NCBI RefSeq assembly: GCF_035222375.1
Contig: NC_085887.1
Coordinates: forward strand, 1,091,501-1,155,500
DNA: 64,000 bases
Direction of reading: 5' to 3'
Origin: Podospora pseudocomata
Lineage: Eukaryota > Ascomycota > Sordariomycetes > Sordariales > Podosporaceae
The notes beneath the pieces were generated by a model, which searched no databases, was not told the DNA's origin, and saw only the letters and a program-made list of their open reading frames with translations. The position numbers and the translations under genes were made by a program. Below, piece after piece: positions 11,599-22,900 of this stretch. Within the stretch, counting starts at the first letter, position 1. Each line of letters starts with the position of its first letter.

Positions 11599-12271
11599 CT
11601 AGTCAACATTCAACCTCCACAACCCATCCCCCAAAAAGTGCGCATCCTCCATCACCGGCCCCTTCCCCTTCTCCTTGATCTCCCTCGTCCCCATAACCAG
11701 CACCCCCACCGCCGCCGCCTCCTCCTTCCCCTCAGCCATAACCACAACCGGCTCCCCCTTCTCCAGCTCTCTACTCCACCTCCCCTCCCCATCAGCCCCC
11801 TCATTCGGCGCCCCCTCCCCAAGCGTCTCCCTCCCCTCCCTCGCATCCGGCTCCGGCAGCCTCCCGCCCGCAGAAGTCAACCCCGGCGCCATGAGCGTCG
11901 CGCCCGACAAGACAAACCGGATAGCACCGCGGTCTATCCTCACGGTGGGGAAGCACTGCGGGAACCGGTGCACGAGCTTGAGGTGGGGGAGGAGGACGTC
12001 GCTGTCGTGCTGGAAGAACAGGGGATTTCCGTCGCAGACGTAGAGGGATACCCGGTCGGGGAGCTTCATCTGCTCGAGGGAGGACTTTTTGGGCATGATC
12101 TCTTCGATGAAGGGGTTGAGGAGGGGGTAGGTCTGCAAGAGCGAGGTCCGGAGGGAGCGCTGGATGGAGGATTTGAGTTTTTGTTTTGGGGAGGCGGTGA
12201 GGCTTTACAACAGAGGGTTAGTTTCCATATAGCTGGAGGGAGAGGGGGCCGTACTCTTTCTTGAAAGGCAT
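11599..12271 (-). CDS. TMA20: Translation machinery-associated protein 20 (MCT-1/MCTS1-like), PUA domain
   Basis: Tma20 (human MCTS1) pairs with Tma22/DENR. The pair removes deacylated tRNA from 40S subunits after termination and helps re-initiation. Two exons (12271-12255 and 12202-11599, 52-nt intron) give 206 aa. The N-terminal MCT domain contains LLQTYPLLNPFIEEIMPKK and RVSLYVCDGNPLFFQHD, and VHRFPQCFPTVRIDRGAIRF leads into the PUA domain. PUA hallmarks are VLSGATLMAPGLTSAGG and the C-terminal VGVLVMGTREIKEKGKG followed by EDAHFLGDGLW. A Gly/Glu/Arg-rich insert of about 35 residues (GRETLGEGAPNEGADGE) sits inside the PUA domain and is longer than in yeast. The first exon is only 17 nt and encodes MPFKK, so the start depends on the splice call. 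Confidence 0.87.
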
Positions 12272-12802
12272 CTTGTTTGTTGAGGTTGAGAGAGCTGCGC
12301 GGCTCTCTTGCGGTGAACCTTGTGGTGGTTGGTTTGGATCAAGTGAAGGGAAGTGGTATGGAGCTGATTTTGAAAATCTCGTCTTCTTATAGCTGTGACT
12401 TCGTCTCGTTGTTGTAGCGCAATATATCTGATGATGCTACTCCAAATGCCAGGAGTTGCCTGTTGCTCGGAGGTTGCCCCGCGATGCGGAATTGAATGGA
12501 GGGGTAAATCAGAACAGTAGCCCCACTTTCAACGTTCCTGGGCCACTGCCAAGGTTGCGATAAAGGGGGGCGATAAGCCTACGAGAGCACCACTGTCGCA
12601 CCCGCCCCTTGAGCATCGATGGACGGCACTTGAGAGCATCAACAAAGACTAAGCATAGTGGTGAGAATAGTATTCAGTCATTAAAGTAGGCTATAGCTTC
12701 AAACCCGCCCAAAGACATCAACCAGTAGGTATAAGAGCGTAGTCTAGATGATATCCGCTTCCGGCCCAGTTCAACCCCGCAATCTAGCTCCCCTCCAGTT
12801 CC
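12272..12802. other. Intergenic, 531 bp
   Basis: 5' flank of TMA20 and 3' flank of the small inhibitor gene. No gene recognised. Confidence 0.4.
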
Positions 12803-13119
12803 TTAACCGTGAGAAACGTGCGAAACAGTCCCGTCTTCCTGGACGTGTACATTCAGCCTGTTGGGGTTGAAGTCCTTGGTAACCATCGAGCCTGGCTCGA
12901 TAACTCTGGTGGATTCAGGGAGGTCCTTCTTGCAGAAGCACTGTTGACAACCATCCGTCAGCATGCTGTTCATTCTTGAGAGGGCGGTTGAAAGGGACAT
13001 ACAGTCTCTGAGCTTGGCTCGTTCTCTGATAGCGTCTTGCCGACAAGCTTGTTCATCCACTCCTGGGTCTTGTCCTCGGGCATGTTGTCGGCTGTTACTC
13101 CTGGGACGACGAGAGGCAT
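12803..13119 (-). CDS. Small I78-family proteinase inhibitor
   Basis: An 84-aa protein resembling peptidase inhibitor family I78, small proteins related to the potato-inhibitor-I fold that block serine proteases; the yeast relatives act in the cytosol on vacuolar proteases. Two exons, 13119-13003 and 12940-12803, are joined by a 62-nt intron in phase 0. Family features are EEWMNKLVGK-like (here QEWMNKLVGKTLSENEPSS), the reactive-loop region STRVIEPGSMVTKDFNPNRL, and the strand NVHVQEDGTVSHVSHG at the C-terminus. There is no signal peptide, so a cytosolic role is expected. CFCKKD at the exon junction adds two cysteines not needed by the fold. Target protease unknown. Confidence 0.8.
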
Positions 13120-13493
13120 CTTGGTGGTGGTTCTAGGTTGGTGTTTTGAGCGATTCGTGTAGTTATTCTTGGAGCGTACGATATTCTGGTTTATTGGTAT
13201 GTTGATCTGTTTGATGTAGATAGGTCTGGGGATCAGGAGGTCAAGATGGGATTTAAGTACGTGGTGGTTGTGCAGGAGCGCTCAAAGGGTCCGATGACGT
13301 AGCATTGGCTCTGCCGGCTAGTTGCGGGGCGGGTGAACAAAACGGTGGGACTCAGCCACATCGTGAGCATAACTTTATACCAATTAGCAAACAATTGCAC
13401 AGGTGAGCATAAAGCATGTGAAGTGCTCCAGCATCTGAAGAAGAAAATTCAAAATACAGGAGAGGTGAGTAAAAACTGCAAAAAGAATGGTTT
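13120..13493. promoter_or_regulatory. 5' flank of inhibitor gene
   Basis: 374 bp between the I78 gene start and tRNA-Val. It probably carries the inhibitor promoter. Nothing specific recognised. Confidence 0.3.
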
Positions 13494-13567
13494 TGATTTC
13501 GTCCAGGCTCGAACTGGAGACCTTCAGTGTGTTAGACTGACGTGATAACCAACTACACCACGAAACC
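13494..13567 (-). tRNA. tRNA-Val (AAC)
   Basis: A 74-nt intronless cloverleaf on the minus strand. The acceptor stem is GGTTTCG/CGAAATC with one G:T pair and discriminator A. The anticodon stem TCAGT/ACTGA closes loop CTAACAC, giving anticodon AAC. The T arm is CCAGTTCGAGCCTGG. All invariant positions seen. Confidence 0.93.
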
Positions 13568-15551
13568 ATAATATCATTGATTGGTTGTTCCATCAGTGCT
13601 AGTCTTTATTCCACGAGCTCTGCCAGCTCTGGAACATGATGTTGCTGGGTGGCATTGCAGGTGGACTCAGGGGTTAAAAGGGGCGCCGGAAGCACAGCAT
13701 GGTTGTTGCTATCACAGACGAACAGCAAGCACATTATATAAAGACTTCAAGTTTTCACCTGCCATTTTTCTCTCGTAGCTCACCTTGTTTTAAGTTTTTC
13801 ATGTGTCGCAATCGGTGTACCTTGCTAAGAGCTTAAGGTTTTTGAGGCATTCAAGCCATTAACTGGACATTGCAAAGATGAAAGCATTGTCTTTAGGGCC
13901 CCAAGTCTGCTTTTGAGATCCAGGGACGAGTACGTCTCATGTATTAAGTTATTGTGATCCATATCTGAAAGTATTCACCGATCTCGATAGAGGTAGGTCA
14001 TATGTCAGTTTGGGATCTGAACTTGAAATGGCAGAGTCGGCAAGTCCGACAGTCTTGTCCGGGCTTCCACGTTTCTTTAATGGTTTCCGACTTCCCTGCG
14101 GGGAAGACACCAGGCTAGTTTAGAATTCGCCCAGCACAAACAGATCTTGGTACCGACGGGATCTAATAACATCCATGGTTCGTTCGAGAGGCAATACTTT
14201 TGTGAGAATACTCGGACAACTGGTTCCTTAGCTCCTGGTATAAGTGTGCTTCCATGGACTCTGTACTGGGGAGACTTGGAGAAGCTGTGATTATTCTGTA
14301 ACAAGCTGAAACATAAATGTGCTCTTTAGTACAGTGTGCCTGGGCCAATATGTCTTTCTTGGAGTTTCCTATTGACAACTCTTTACGCAGTAGGGAGCAA
14401 AAGAAAAAACACAGCTGCAAGTACCTGGCTGAAGCCACTAACACCTCAAAGCTCTAAACCTCCATACAAATTCCCTCTGAAATCTTTGATGGCGTATGGC
14501 TGTAGAGTGGCTTCGACTGGACTCTGCAGTTTTACTTACCCATCGCATAGTGTAAAACCACCATGATGGTCCATACGGGTCCTATCAACGCCTCTTCCCT
14601 GTGAGAATACACAAAGAGGCCATCTCGGCATACTATCTCTAAACTGACCATGGTGGCGGACTTCGGAGTCGCCGCCCTCTCAAAAGATTTTGACAGCTGG
14701 TATACGTGTCATCGACCCGGATCCAGAATTTGTGCCCTTTTTGACTTTACCTTGGCGGCATTGCAAGCCGGAAGAGGTAGATAATGGGCTGGTCGTAGAT
14801 ATAAAGTGCAGGCGATAAGGCCTCAAATCCATCACGAGCTCAAGCCACAAGGATCGCATTGCTGCCGAGCCCAGCAAACGCACTCCGGGCGCCTGCCTCA
14901 AGCCAGATCTCCACGGCACTCCGCAACCTTCCCCAACCTTCCGCCTGAAAGCAACCACCTGTTCCGCAACGTCTCATTGGAAGATGTGCTCCCAGTGCCC
15001 GGAGGGGCATAGAAAGAACAGCGATGCAGCTGGCCTTGGAGCAGATCTCTCTCTCTCTCTCTCTCTCCCTCTCTCTCTTCGCCATTTCACTATCCTAGGA
15101 TCAAGCCATACTGGGCAGCCATCTTTTTTCGTGGTCTTTAGGTCATCTGTTCAGCAATCAGCTTATCTCCCCACTCATATACCTACGTGGCCCCTCCACC
15201 CCGAGCGTTTGGTTCGGCGTGGTGATCTGCGGGGAGCAACAAGCCAGTAAGCCCGCCCAATCTCCAGTCGCTCTCAATGTCCTCCCATGGCCTTTTTCGC
15301 TTGCCTGTTGAACTTCAGGCTGTGGGAGCCCTTGATCAGCCACAAATCCTGTTTGTTAACTGGAGCAGCCTAACTCTTAATTGTCACCAGGCAACCCATC
15401 TCCAACATAGCGTCCGCCAACCTAAGGTAGAACGATTCAGCCACATCGCCCTTTCCCTCAAGAGCTGGCTGCTTGGTTATCCCCATCAGCTAGATCATCC
15501 ATAGTCAAGCGGCATCAAAATTGGTAGTCACCGCGAAAAAAAAAAGCTACG
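13568..15551. other. Gene-poor stretch, about 2 kb
   Basis: Frames are short and unlike known proteins on both strands. The base composition is closer to neutral than the flanking genes, and stops are frequent in all frames. A CT-dinucleotide run lies at 15046-15078. I see no transposase, RT or tRNA remnants. Confidence 0.45.
15046..15078 (+). repeat. CT dinucleotide microsatellite
   Basis: About 33 bp of nearly pure CT with one interruption. It lies in non-coding DNA about 470 bp upstream of a probable small gene. Confidence 0.85.
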
Positions 15552-16466
15552 ATGCCCAAAGGAGCGACGCAGCATCACTGGCATGTGGTTTCTCTCACCT
15601 CGAGTCAAGTCAGCATCCAATGGCACCATTGCTGACATTCTAGGTACCTCCAACCAGCCCGGTGTGCTTCCACATTGCAAAGCCCCGTTGCTATGCGCGG
15701 AAACACCTCGTGCAATGCGAAACTCACACCGTGTTCCACTCATCGAGGTCTCAATGGTAAGTCGTGAGTTCACTCCAATCACACCTTTCCTTCTCGACCG
15801 GTATCGAGTCGAATGGACTAGGCCTAGGCTCCAGCATGTGTCGAGCGGCCCGGGAAACCCACACTGGATCTACCGCCAGCGGTCCGGCCAGTTGGAGGGA
15901 GGACCAGGTCCGGATCGGTCGGGTTGTCCATATCTCCCAAGGTACTCTGGGGACCTGGCGCCACATCAGATGTGGTATCAGCACCCCAACACGACCCAAC
16001 AGTGGCCAACTTTTCTCTTTGGGCACTGGTTCGAACCCGAGAGGTTGACACCGTCCAACAAGGTCCGGGGCCACCGAGGTGCATCTGTGGTTGACGGGAT
16101 GGGAAGACGGCCTCTGATGGTTCTTCTGAGTCTGAGGTCTCTGGTTCCCTTCATTGTCCAGCATGCATCTAGTCTGGTTGCCATCGTCATCGCTTCTTTC
16201 GGCACAGCTTCTCGGAATCGCGGGACTTTTGGCCCAAGCTGTCTTGATAACTGTGGACAACCTGCTGACTGTTCACCAGCGTCCAATGCCACGATGATGA
16301 GCTCCGTGCCGAAAGAGTGCAAAGATCTCAAAGGACGCAAAGCGCCGACGCCGGCGACAAAAGAACCCGGAAGAAAAAGGGCCAGAAGAGGCGAGAAAGT
16401 AGTCCCGACTTTGACTCCAAGATTGAAAAGATCGACACCAAGAGCACCAAGAAGCGCAAACGTTAA
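15552..16466 (+). CDS. Probable small Cys/His-rich nuclear protein, exon structure partly unresolved
   Basis: I do not know this family by name. Three exons can be proposed with good signals: 15552-15584 (MPKGATQHHWH), 15644-15756 after a TGCTGAC branch site and TTCTAG acceptor, and one starting at 15835 after a GTAAGT donor. Joined, they read a compact Cys/His run, SPVCFHIAKPRCYARKHL then VQCETHTVFHSSRSQCMC, which looks metal-binding. The last exon appears to begin near 16276 after TGCTGACTGTTCACCAG. It ends at 16466 with a very basic tail: RTRKKKGQKRRESSPDFDSK and then TKSTKKRKR, a likely nuclear localisation signal. I could not place the donor that links exon 3 to the last exon, so the middle may hold another intron or a break. 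Confidence 0.4.
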
Positions 16467-18389
16467 TCTCCCCCAAACGTGGCTGTCTGGTGTATCCTGC
16501 GGTGGCATCCAAACTTGTCAATCCGGGAGGGGTTGCCTTCATGCGTGAGGTCAGAGACTCGATGTCTTTCAGCAAAACATCACTCCCCTTGCTGGCGACG
16601 AGGGGTGGGGAATCATGGAGAATGTCAACTTGATCTTTGCATGGTTCTGGTTGGCGGCATTTCTGGGCGAACGTTTTGTTGGAGTCGTCACTGCATCTTT
16701 CTGATATGGGGCAAGGAGGGCAAAGCGAACAGCGATTGATAGGAACTGGTGAATCAGCCATTGTATAGTAACTTGGCTTTTCTCTTCTGGCAACTTGTCT
16801 CTTGAGAGGCGTCTCTCTTCGACCAACATTCTGACCCCCCTCCGTGGATCGTCACCCCGCCGCTGTTGGGTCAAACTTTCAACGTGTTGGGCAACTCAAA
16901 ATGCATGGGCAAATGCAACACTGGCCGCCAGAGGATCAGCCCAAAAGAAGCGAATGCAGTTGACCACATTATTCGGCCTGAGAGAAAATAGAAGTCGACA
17001 GGAAGCTCTCAAGCTCTTTCGTGAATCGAAGGTCCCAATGCCAACAACACCTTGGCGGACGTTGAGCCATTGTTTCATCAAGCCGCCGTTGAGATCCAAA
17101 CTAGGGTTAGGGGATACTACACTAGTTCCGGCAGCCGCTTTACCAGAACAGCAACCTTTGGTTCTCGGACTTTTGAACTGCTCACCTCAGTGCTTTCCAG
17201 CCCTGTTCAGCCCCCTTGAAGAAGACCTCGGTTTTGACTCGTTATATTCGTAATACTCGGATCCCAAGGCTATTCGCCCAGCAGATCTACAAAAGAACGC
17301 TGTCCCCAATTTTTGATGTTCGCTCAGCCCGATCCCGTGTGTGGGGCAAGGCTCATTTTCCCACACCCAACAGGAACCGCAAAAGGTCCAACCACGGGCT
17401 GGCGGATGCTGCCGACAGAGCTCTGGCCAGGACCCTGAGAAATTTTGCCCCAAAACTCGGTCTGGAGCTTGGCTGGGGTTTTACGGCGAGGACATGACTC
17501 TAGACCATTTCCTTACCTCTCCAAGTAGATGTCTACCGAGTATAGACTCTCTCCGTCTTCAACAGACAGAGGCACAAACATTGAAACAGTGACAGCCTGC
17601 AGCAACCCACATCCTCATCTTCAACCTGCAATCCCATCGCAACCCAAGCCCAAAGCAGGGGGTTCCCCGGTCCGCGATGTTTCTCCTTCCATTGGCCACA
17701 CTCCTGTCCAACGTGGACCCTCAGCCCACACCGCCAAGCCATTCCTCGTCTCAATTGGGGAAAGGACCCCTGCTCCCTTGGACTGCCATCGTGAAGCGCA
17801 GCCTCAGAAGCTGCATGTCGGCTCCCGGGGCTGGGTCAGTCTGGGCTGCCCCCCTATCCCCCTCCCCCCTGGCCCTTCTTCTTCTTCTCCTTTTCGGCTT
17901 GGCTCGACTGGGGAGAGAGAAGAAGAGAGGTTCCCTTCAATTAAATCTCAGCCGCTCCCTATTTTACCCCTAAGTTTTCCTGGCCGCGACCTAAAAAACC
18001 ATCGTCGCCCGTATACAACTTTTGTTGCCCTCCAGAAGGGATAACATACATCCTCCCATTCCCATTTTTTACTTTTGCGAGGGGTTGTTTTTTCGTTACA
18101 CGGGGAATTTTAGTAATTACACGACGTGTTTGCCGATCGATCTCGCACAGCTCGCACCGACAAGCGACGTATTGCTCGCGTTCGAACCGTACATGACATT
18201 TCTGCAACCTGTCGCCGATCACTCAGGATAAAAACACCTTGCTCGAGCGTCAAGACACCACGACCTTTCAAAAAAAGAGCCACGCGACAGTTCCTTCCCT
18301 CCCCCGCTGAAGAAACCGTTACAATTGGAAGACACCACGAGAAAAAAAAAAACACCGCTTTTCCCAAACCCATCGAGAACCACAACACC
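16467..18389. other. Gene-free stretch and long leader of the next gene
   Basis: Open frames up to about 170 codons exist on both strands, but none shows a domain or a convincing splice pattern. One minus frame ending near 16550-16761 (MADSPVPINRCSLCPPCPIS) is Cys-rich but unsupported. The last several hundred bases are pyrimidine-rich and probably hold the promoter and 5' leader of the membrane protein at 18390. Confidence 0.4.
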
Positions 18390-19067
18390 ATGAAAATGCG
18401 CCTCCTCGCCCTCCTGGCCTCAGCAAGCCTAATAACCGCCCTCGTTCCCCCCGCCATCCATAACCCCGAACCCATGGCTGGTATCAACCTCCCCCGCGAA
18501 GCCCTCCCCCTCATAACCTCCGCGCCAAACCCCCTTTCCCCCCTCTCACCCCGTCAAGACCGCCCCGAGTCCCCCTCCCCCTGCTTCACAGAAGTAGTCA
18601 CAACCACAACCTCCTGCGTCGCGATCGGCGAGTGCACCTCGGGCCCACACACCAGTCTGGTCTGCCACGCAGACTACATCTGCCGGTCCGACTCCCAAGG
18701 CAACCCCTCCTGCATGTACCGGGAGTCCTCCCTCGGCGTAGCAGGCACAATCATCGCCATTTGCTTCGCCGCCGCGCTCGTGATCTCCGTCTTTAGCATC
18801 TGTTTCCTCTGCTGCAGGGAGAGGAGGGAGCAGACTCGTCTCGAAAAGGCGGCCGAGGCGCAGAAGTTGTTGAAGGAGTCAAAAGTTGCGAGTAAGAGGC
18901 CGAATGGGAGGAATGTAACCGGGGGAGTGACGGGTGTTGGGACGGAGGGGAGTGGGTATGGGAGTGGGAATAATGGGGGTGATGTGGGACAGCAGACGGG
19001 TTATGCTGGCGCACAGGGGGGGCAGGGGAATCCGTTTGCTGATTCTGGGGAGGGGGCCTTGAGGTGA
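18390..19067 (+). CDS. Single-pass membrane protein with small Cys-rich ectodomain
   Basis: A predicted type I membrane protein of 225 aa; family not recognised by name. Residues 1-18 (MKMRLLALLASASLITAL) form a signal peptide. The ectodomain, about residues 19-110, is Pro-rich and then carries six cysteines within FTEVVTTTTSCVAIGECTSG and SLVCHADYICRSDSQGNPSC. A transmembrane helix follows at about residues 115-138 (GVAGTIIAICFAAALVISVF) with CFLCC at its inner end, possible palmitoylation sites. The cytosolic tail is basic and then Gly/Asn/Gln-rich, ending NPFADSGEGALR. I chose the ATG at 18390 over the longer frame because the signal peptide begins exactly there. The layout resembles fungal surface sensor or adaptor proteins, but that is inference. 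Confidence 0.72.
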   Translation: MKMRLLALLASASLITALVPPAIHNPEPMAGINLPREALPLITSAPNPLSPLSPRQDRPESPSPCFTEVVTTTTSCVAIGECTSGPHTSLVCHADYICRSDSQGNPSCMYRESSLGVAGTIIAICFAAALVISVFSICFLCCRERREQTRLEKAAEAQKLLKESKVASKRPNGRNVTGGVTGVGTEGSGYGSGNNGGDVGQQTGYAGAQGGQGNPFADSGEGALR

Positions 19068-19915
19068 GAGTAGAGAGAGAGGTGGGGGGGGGAGGAAGCA
19101 GAGAGAGATAGGGGGTTGTGATGTGGAGTGGAAAGGTGTTGACGTGTTGGCTTTTTGTGTGCTGCGTTGGACGGCCGCTGGAAGGGAAGTATACCAGAGA
19201 CGGGAAGAACAAAAACAGTTAGATAAACAACACACGGGACATTAAAGCCGGAGTATAACAGGAAGGGAATATATTTTTCATTGGGCATATTCTCTCATGT
19301 TGTCACCTTGTTTCAGCTGTCCTTCTGCAATGCCCTTTCATGTGACTTCATCTGTTCGATAATGTCTGTTTCATGGCGTGAAGCTCACCGACATATCCCA
19401 CTGTGTAAGCCTTCCAGTCCACAGGGCTTTAAACTCAATCACTCAGTGAGTCACAGTCGAGCATAAAGGACAGTAGATGAGCCATGAATAGAGCCTCTGT
19501 GAGCCGCTTGATTGTTACATCCTCCAACATCCGCAATACTTAGCTACTTTACACTAAAGCCGACAACTTGGCTTGATTCCACGCCCTCCGACCATCTTCT
19601 TAACCATCTATTTTCTCGAATGCTTCCCCCTTCTGAGAAAATTACCGCAAGATTATCAACGCATCTCAACACCAAGACAAACCCAACGCAAAACACCTAG
19701 TAAGCTAATAAATATGCTTCATTGCCGGGCTTGGTCGCAAAGACATCGTGGGCCTTGGTGATTCCCCAAGAACATAAAGGCAAGGTGATGTATGACTCGG
19801 TTAATAGTTGGTGTCTTCGTTATTCGCTATGAACAGGTTAAAACACCCGCGCCCTCTTCCTTGTCATAATAAGTACTTTCTTCAAAGTATCAACAAGTCA
19901 GAGTGGGAAGCAGTG
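19068..19915. other. Intergenic between convergent genes
   Basis: 3' flanks of the membrane protein gene and NST1. Nothing recognised. Confidence 0.4.
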
Positions 19916-22900
19916 TTACCCCAGCCCACCGCCATTGGTTGGACTGCCCGGATGATACCCAACTGTCCTGAGAACCCCCTGCGGTCTTGCCCGATCATTA
20001 TTCAGGAAGTACTGGATCGACTTGTTCCCATTCTCTTCGCGAAGCTCAAAGATGCCACCTCCATTCACCTCGTTGCCTTCAGTCTCGCAGATCATGAGCA
20101 GTTCGTCGAAATTTACCGGGGGTCCGTTGATGTGCAGTCGGTCAACCTGGGCTTTGATGTCCGCCAGTGGGATGAATCCCGTTCGCCCCTCGGCCGCTTG
20201 AGTGTCGTGCTCACCTAAGTCCTCGCATGCCTTGCGCATCATCTTGCGGAGAGTTAGGTGGCGTGGCTCAGTAGGCCGCTCGAGAACACCTGGTATGCCA
20301 AAGCTGGCTCCTGGAGGGGGACCCCATGAGGAACCTACTGGGCTAGGCACGCCAAAACCAGGAGGAGGTCCTGGGGGGAAAGGATGCGACTGAGGTGGCA
20401 TGCCGAATGGTTGCGGTCCCCAAGGGTTTGGATGACTGGGGAACATGGGGTCCATTCCAAAAGCACCAAATCCTCCAGGTCGTGGCAATGATGATGCGGT
20501 TGGGAATCTCACCGGACGACCAGCAAAGTCGATCGGGTCATCTCCGTCATCTAGTAGAGCACTGCTTCCCAAGTGCGTGTCCGGATCATTCCTCGAAAAG
20601 TCCCTAGAAGGGGAAGAGCTTGACGGTCGTTGGCCATGGACAACACTGGCTGGGCGTCCTATTGGTGTCGGCTTTGAGATGGGTTGCGGTCCGCCACTCT
20701 CATGACTGCCAGAACCTTGGCGGGAATGCGTGGTACCGCCATTGCTTTGCATACCTGCCGGCCCCATCAGATGAGCCATTGGAGGGACAGGCGAGTCCAA
20801 CGGTCCAGGAAAGCCAGGCGGGTGATGCTGGTGTAGTGGAAATCCTCGGTTAGGACCAGGACCGCTTAGTCCAGGAGGTATTGATACAATCCCAGGAGGA
20901 GGTCTAAAGGCATTCATGGGTGAAAATGGTGGATCACGATGCATTGGACTACCAAATCCAGGTGGCGGCATCTGGCCCAAGCCAGGAGGAAACGGCATAC
21001 TGCCGCCGCCGCCCATGGGCATACCAAACGGACTCGGATGCATCGGTACTGGCTTGCTGGGCTGCGCGCTCAAAGGTGACGCAGCGTGTTGTGATGCTTG
21101 CCCGCCGAATAGGTTTGGACCTGTGAGTCCCGACTTACTTGGTGGGCCAATGGGGCCTGGACTAGCCTGTATCGGCGTCAGGGGATGAGGTGATTGACTA
21201 TGGCTCGGAGCGATCCCGGGTGGAAAACCAACACCTGATGTCTGGATGCCTGAGCTTTCCTGCTGAGAGGGCTGACGAGGACGAACTGGTGTAGGGGCCA
21301 TCGGCAAGGCTGGTGTAGCTACCGTGATTAGTGGAGACGCAAACGAGGCTGACGACTGTGCCAGAGCTGGAATAGCTGTCGCGGACTGCTGGGCTGGACG
21401 TTTGGGAAGCGTAACAGAAGGGGCCATTGCAGCAGCAGCAGTCGCCGCAATAGCTGCAGCTTTTTGAGCTGCCCTCTCTTCCTTTTTGCGCTTCTCCTTG
21501 GTCTCCTTGGCCTGTTCTCTAGATTCACGCTCTGCTTTGGCCTTGGCCTCCTTCTCACGCTTATCACGCTCTTGCTGTTCTCGTCTTTCACGAGCTTCTC
21601 GCTCTTTCTGCTCCTTTTCCCTGAGTCGAGCCTCTTCGCGCGCCTTTTTCTCGCGTTCCTTAGCTTCACGAGCTTTGCGTTCATTTTCTTCCCGCTCGTG
21701 AATCTTGCGTTGTCGCTCAGCCTCCTTGCGTAGCCGTTCCTCCTCTTCAGCCTTCTTTTGAGCCTCTCTTCGCTTCCGCTTCTCCTCTGCTCTCTGCTTC
21801 GCCTCGGCCTGCTTGCGTTCTTCTTCCTCTTTACGCGCGGCTTCTTCGGCAGCCTTTTCGGCCTCCTTGCGAGCTTTCTCCTCAGCTAGAGCTTCCTTCT
21901 TCCGGGCCGCTCTATCTTTGCGTCGCTGGGCCTCCTTGGCCTTCTTGGCTTTACGCTGGGCATCTTGTTGGTTCTCAGCCTCAATCTCCTCCAGAAGCTT
22001 GGCTTGACGCTCTTTGGCAACCTTCTCCCGATAGGCTGTGAGTACTCGCTGTTCAAACATGCGAGCAGCAAATATTTGGAACATCCGACGGCCCTCTTCC
22101 ATGCGCTGCTCATCAGTCATGGGATCCTGTCCACCCATATTAGAATTCTGCACTCGAATGGGCCAGGAAAATCACAATTGTTGCCATACCTCTTCCTCTT
22201 CTTGGCTGTCGTACTCCTCCTCGTCTTCTTCATAGTCCTCATCCTCTTCATAGTCCTCCTCCTCGTCATCAGGATCGGGCGGGGGGTGGCTGTGGCTGTA
22301 GCGGTCGCCATTCGTGTGCTCGTAGTCTTGCTCACCAGGATGCAGCACCCGCTCTTGAGTGGCCATGCGCCGCTCGGCAAGCTGTTCCATCATCTCAATG
22401 AATTTTCTACCGTCATTTTTGAGCAAGTCGTCGGCCACGGTCAGGATGCCGCCTATAGAAGAGGAGCCATAAGCGTTATTGCCAGTCCCTGCATAGGGAT
22501 AAGTCTGTAAAAAGGAGGGAAGTATGGGAAGTCTGTCCCTACCCTGCACTGTCAGGCTATTTCCGAAATTGAAGAAGTCGGAAGCGTATTCGGTTCGGTG
22601 CAGTTCGGATGGGTCGTGCTCATCGTCGCTGTATTCCTCGTCGTCTTCTTCCTCATCCTCCAACTCTTCTTCGCTGTATTCCTCCTCCCCCTCTTCCCCT
22701 TCATAGTCGACTTCCTCGCCCTCGCCTTCTTCATCCTCGTCCGCATCGTCGTCGACGTGCTCCAAAATTCGACCGTGAGATGGTTGATGGGTGTATCTCG
22801 GCCCGCTTGGAAGACCGTGTGGTAGATTAGGTGGGATAGACGAAAAACTAATCGAGTGGTGGCGACTAAGTAGTGAGGAGTTACTGGTCGTATGAGGATG

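Noticed and set aside
11494-12264. 256-codon plus-strand frame
   Set aside because: Antisense to TMA20; Pro/His-rich composition typical of a shadow frame.
15978-16508. 176-codon minus-strand frame
   Set aside because: It overlaps the better-supported spliced plus-strand gene, and its residues mirror the basic tail of that gene.
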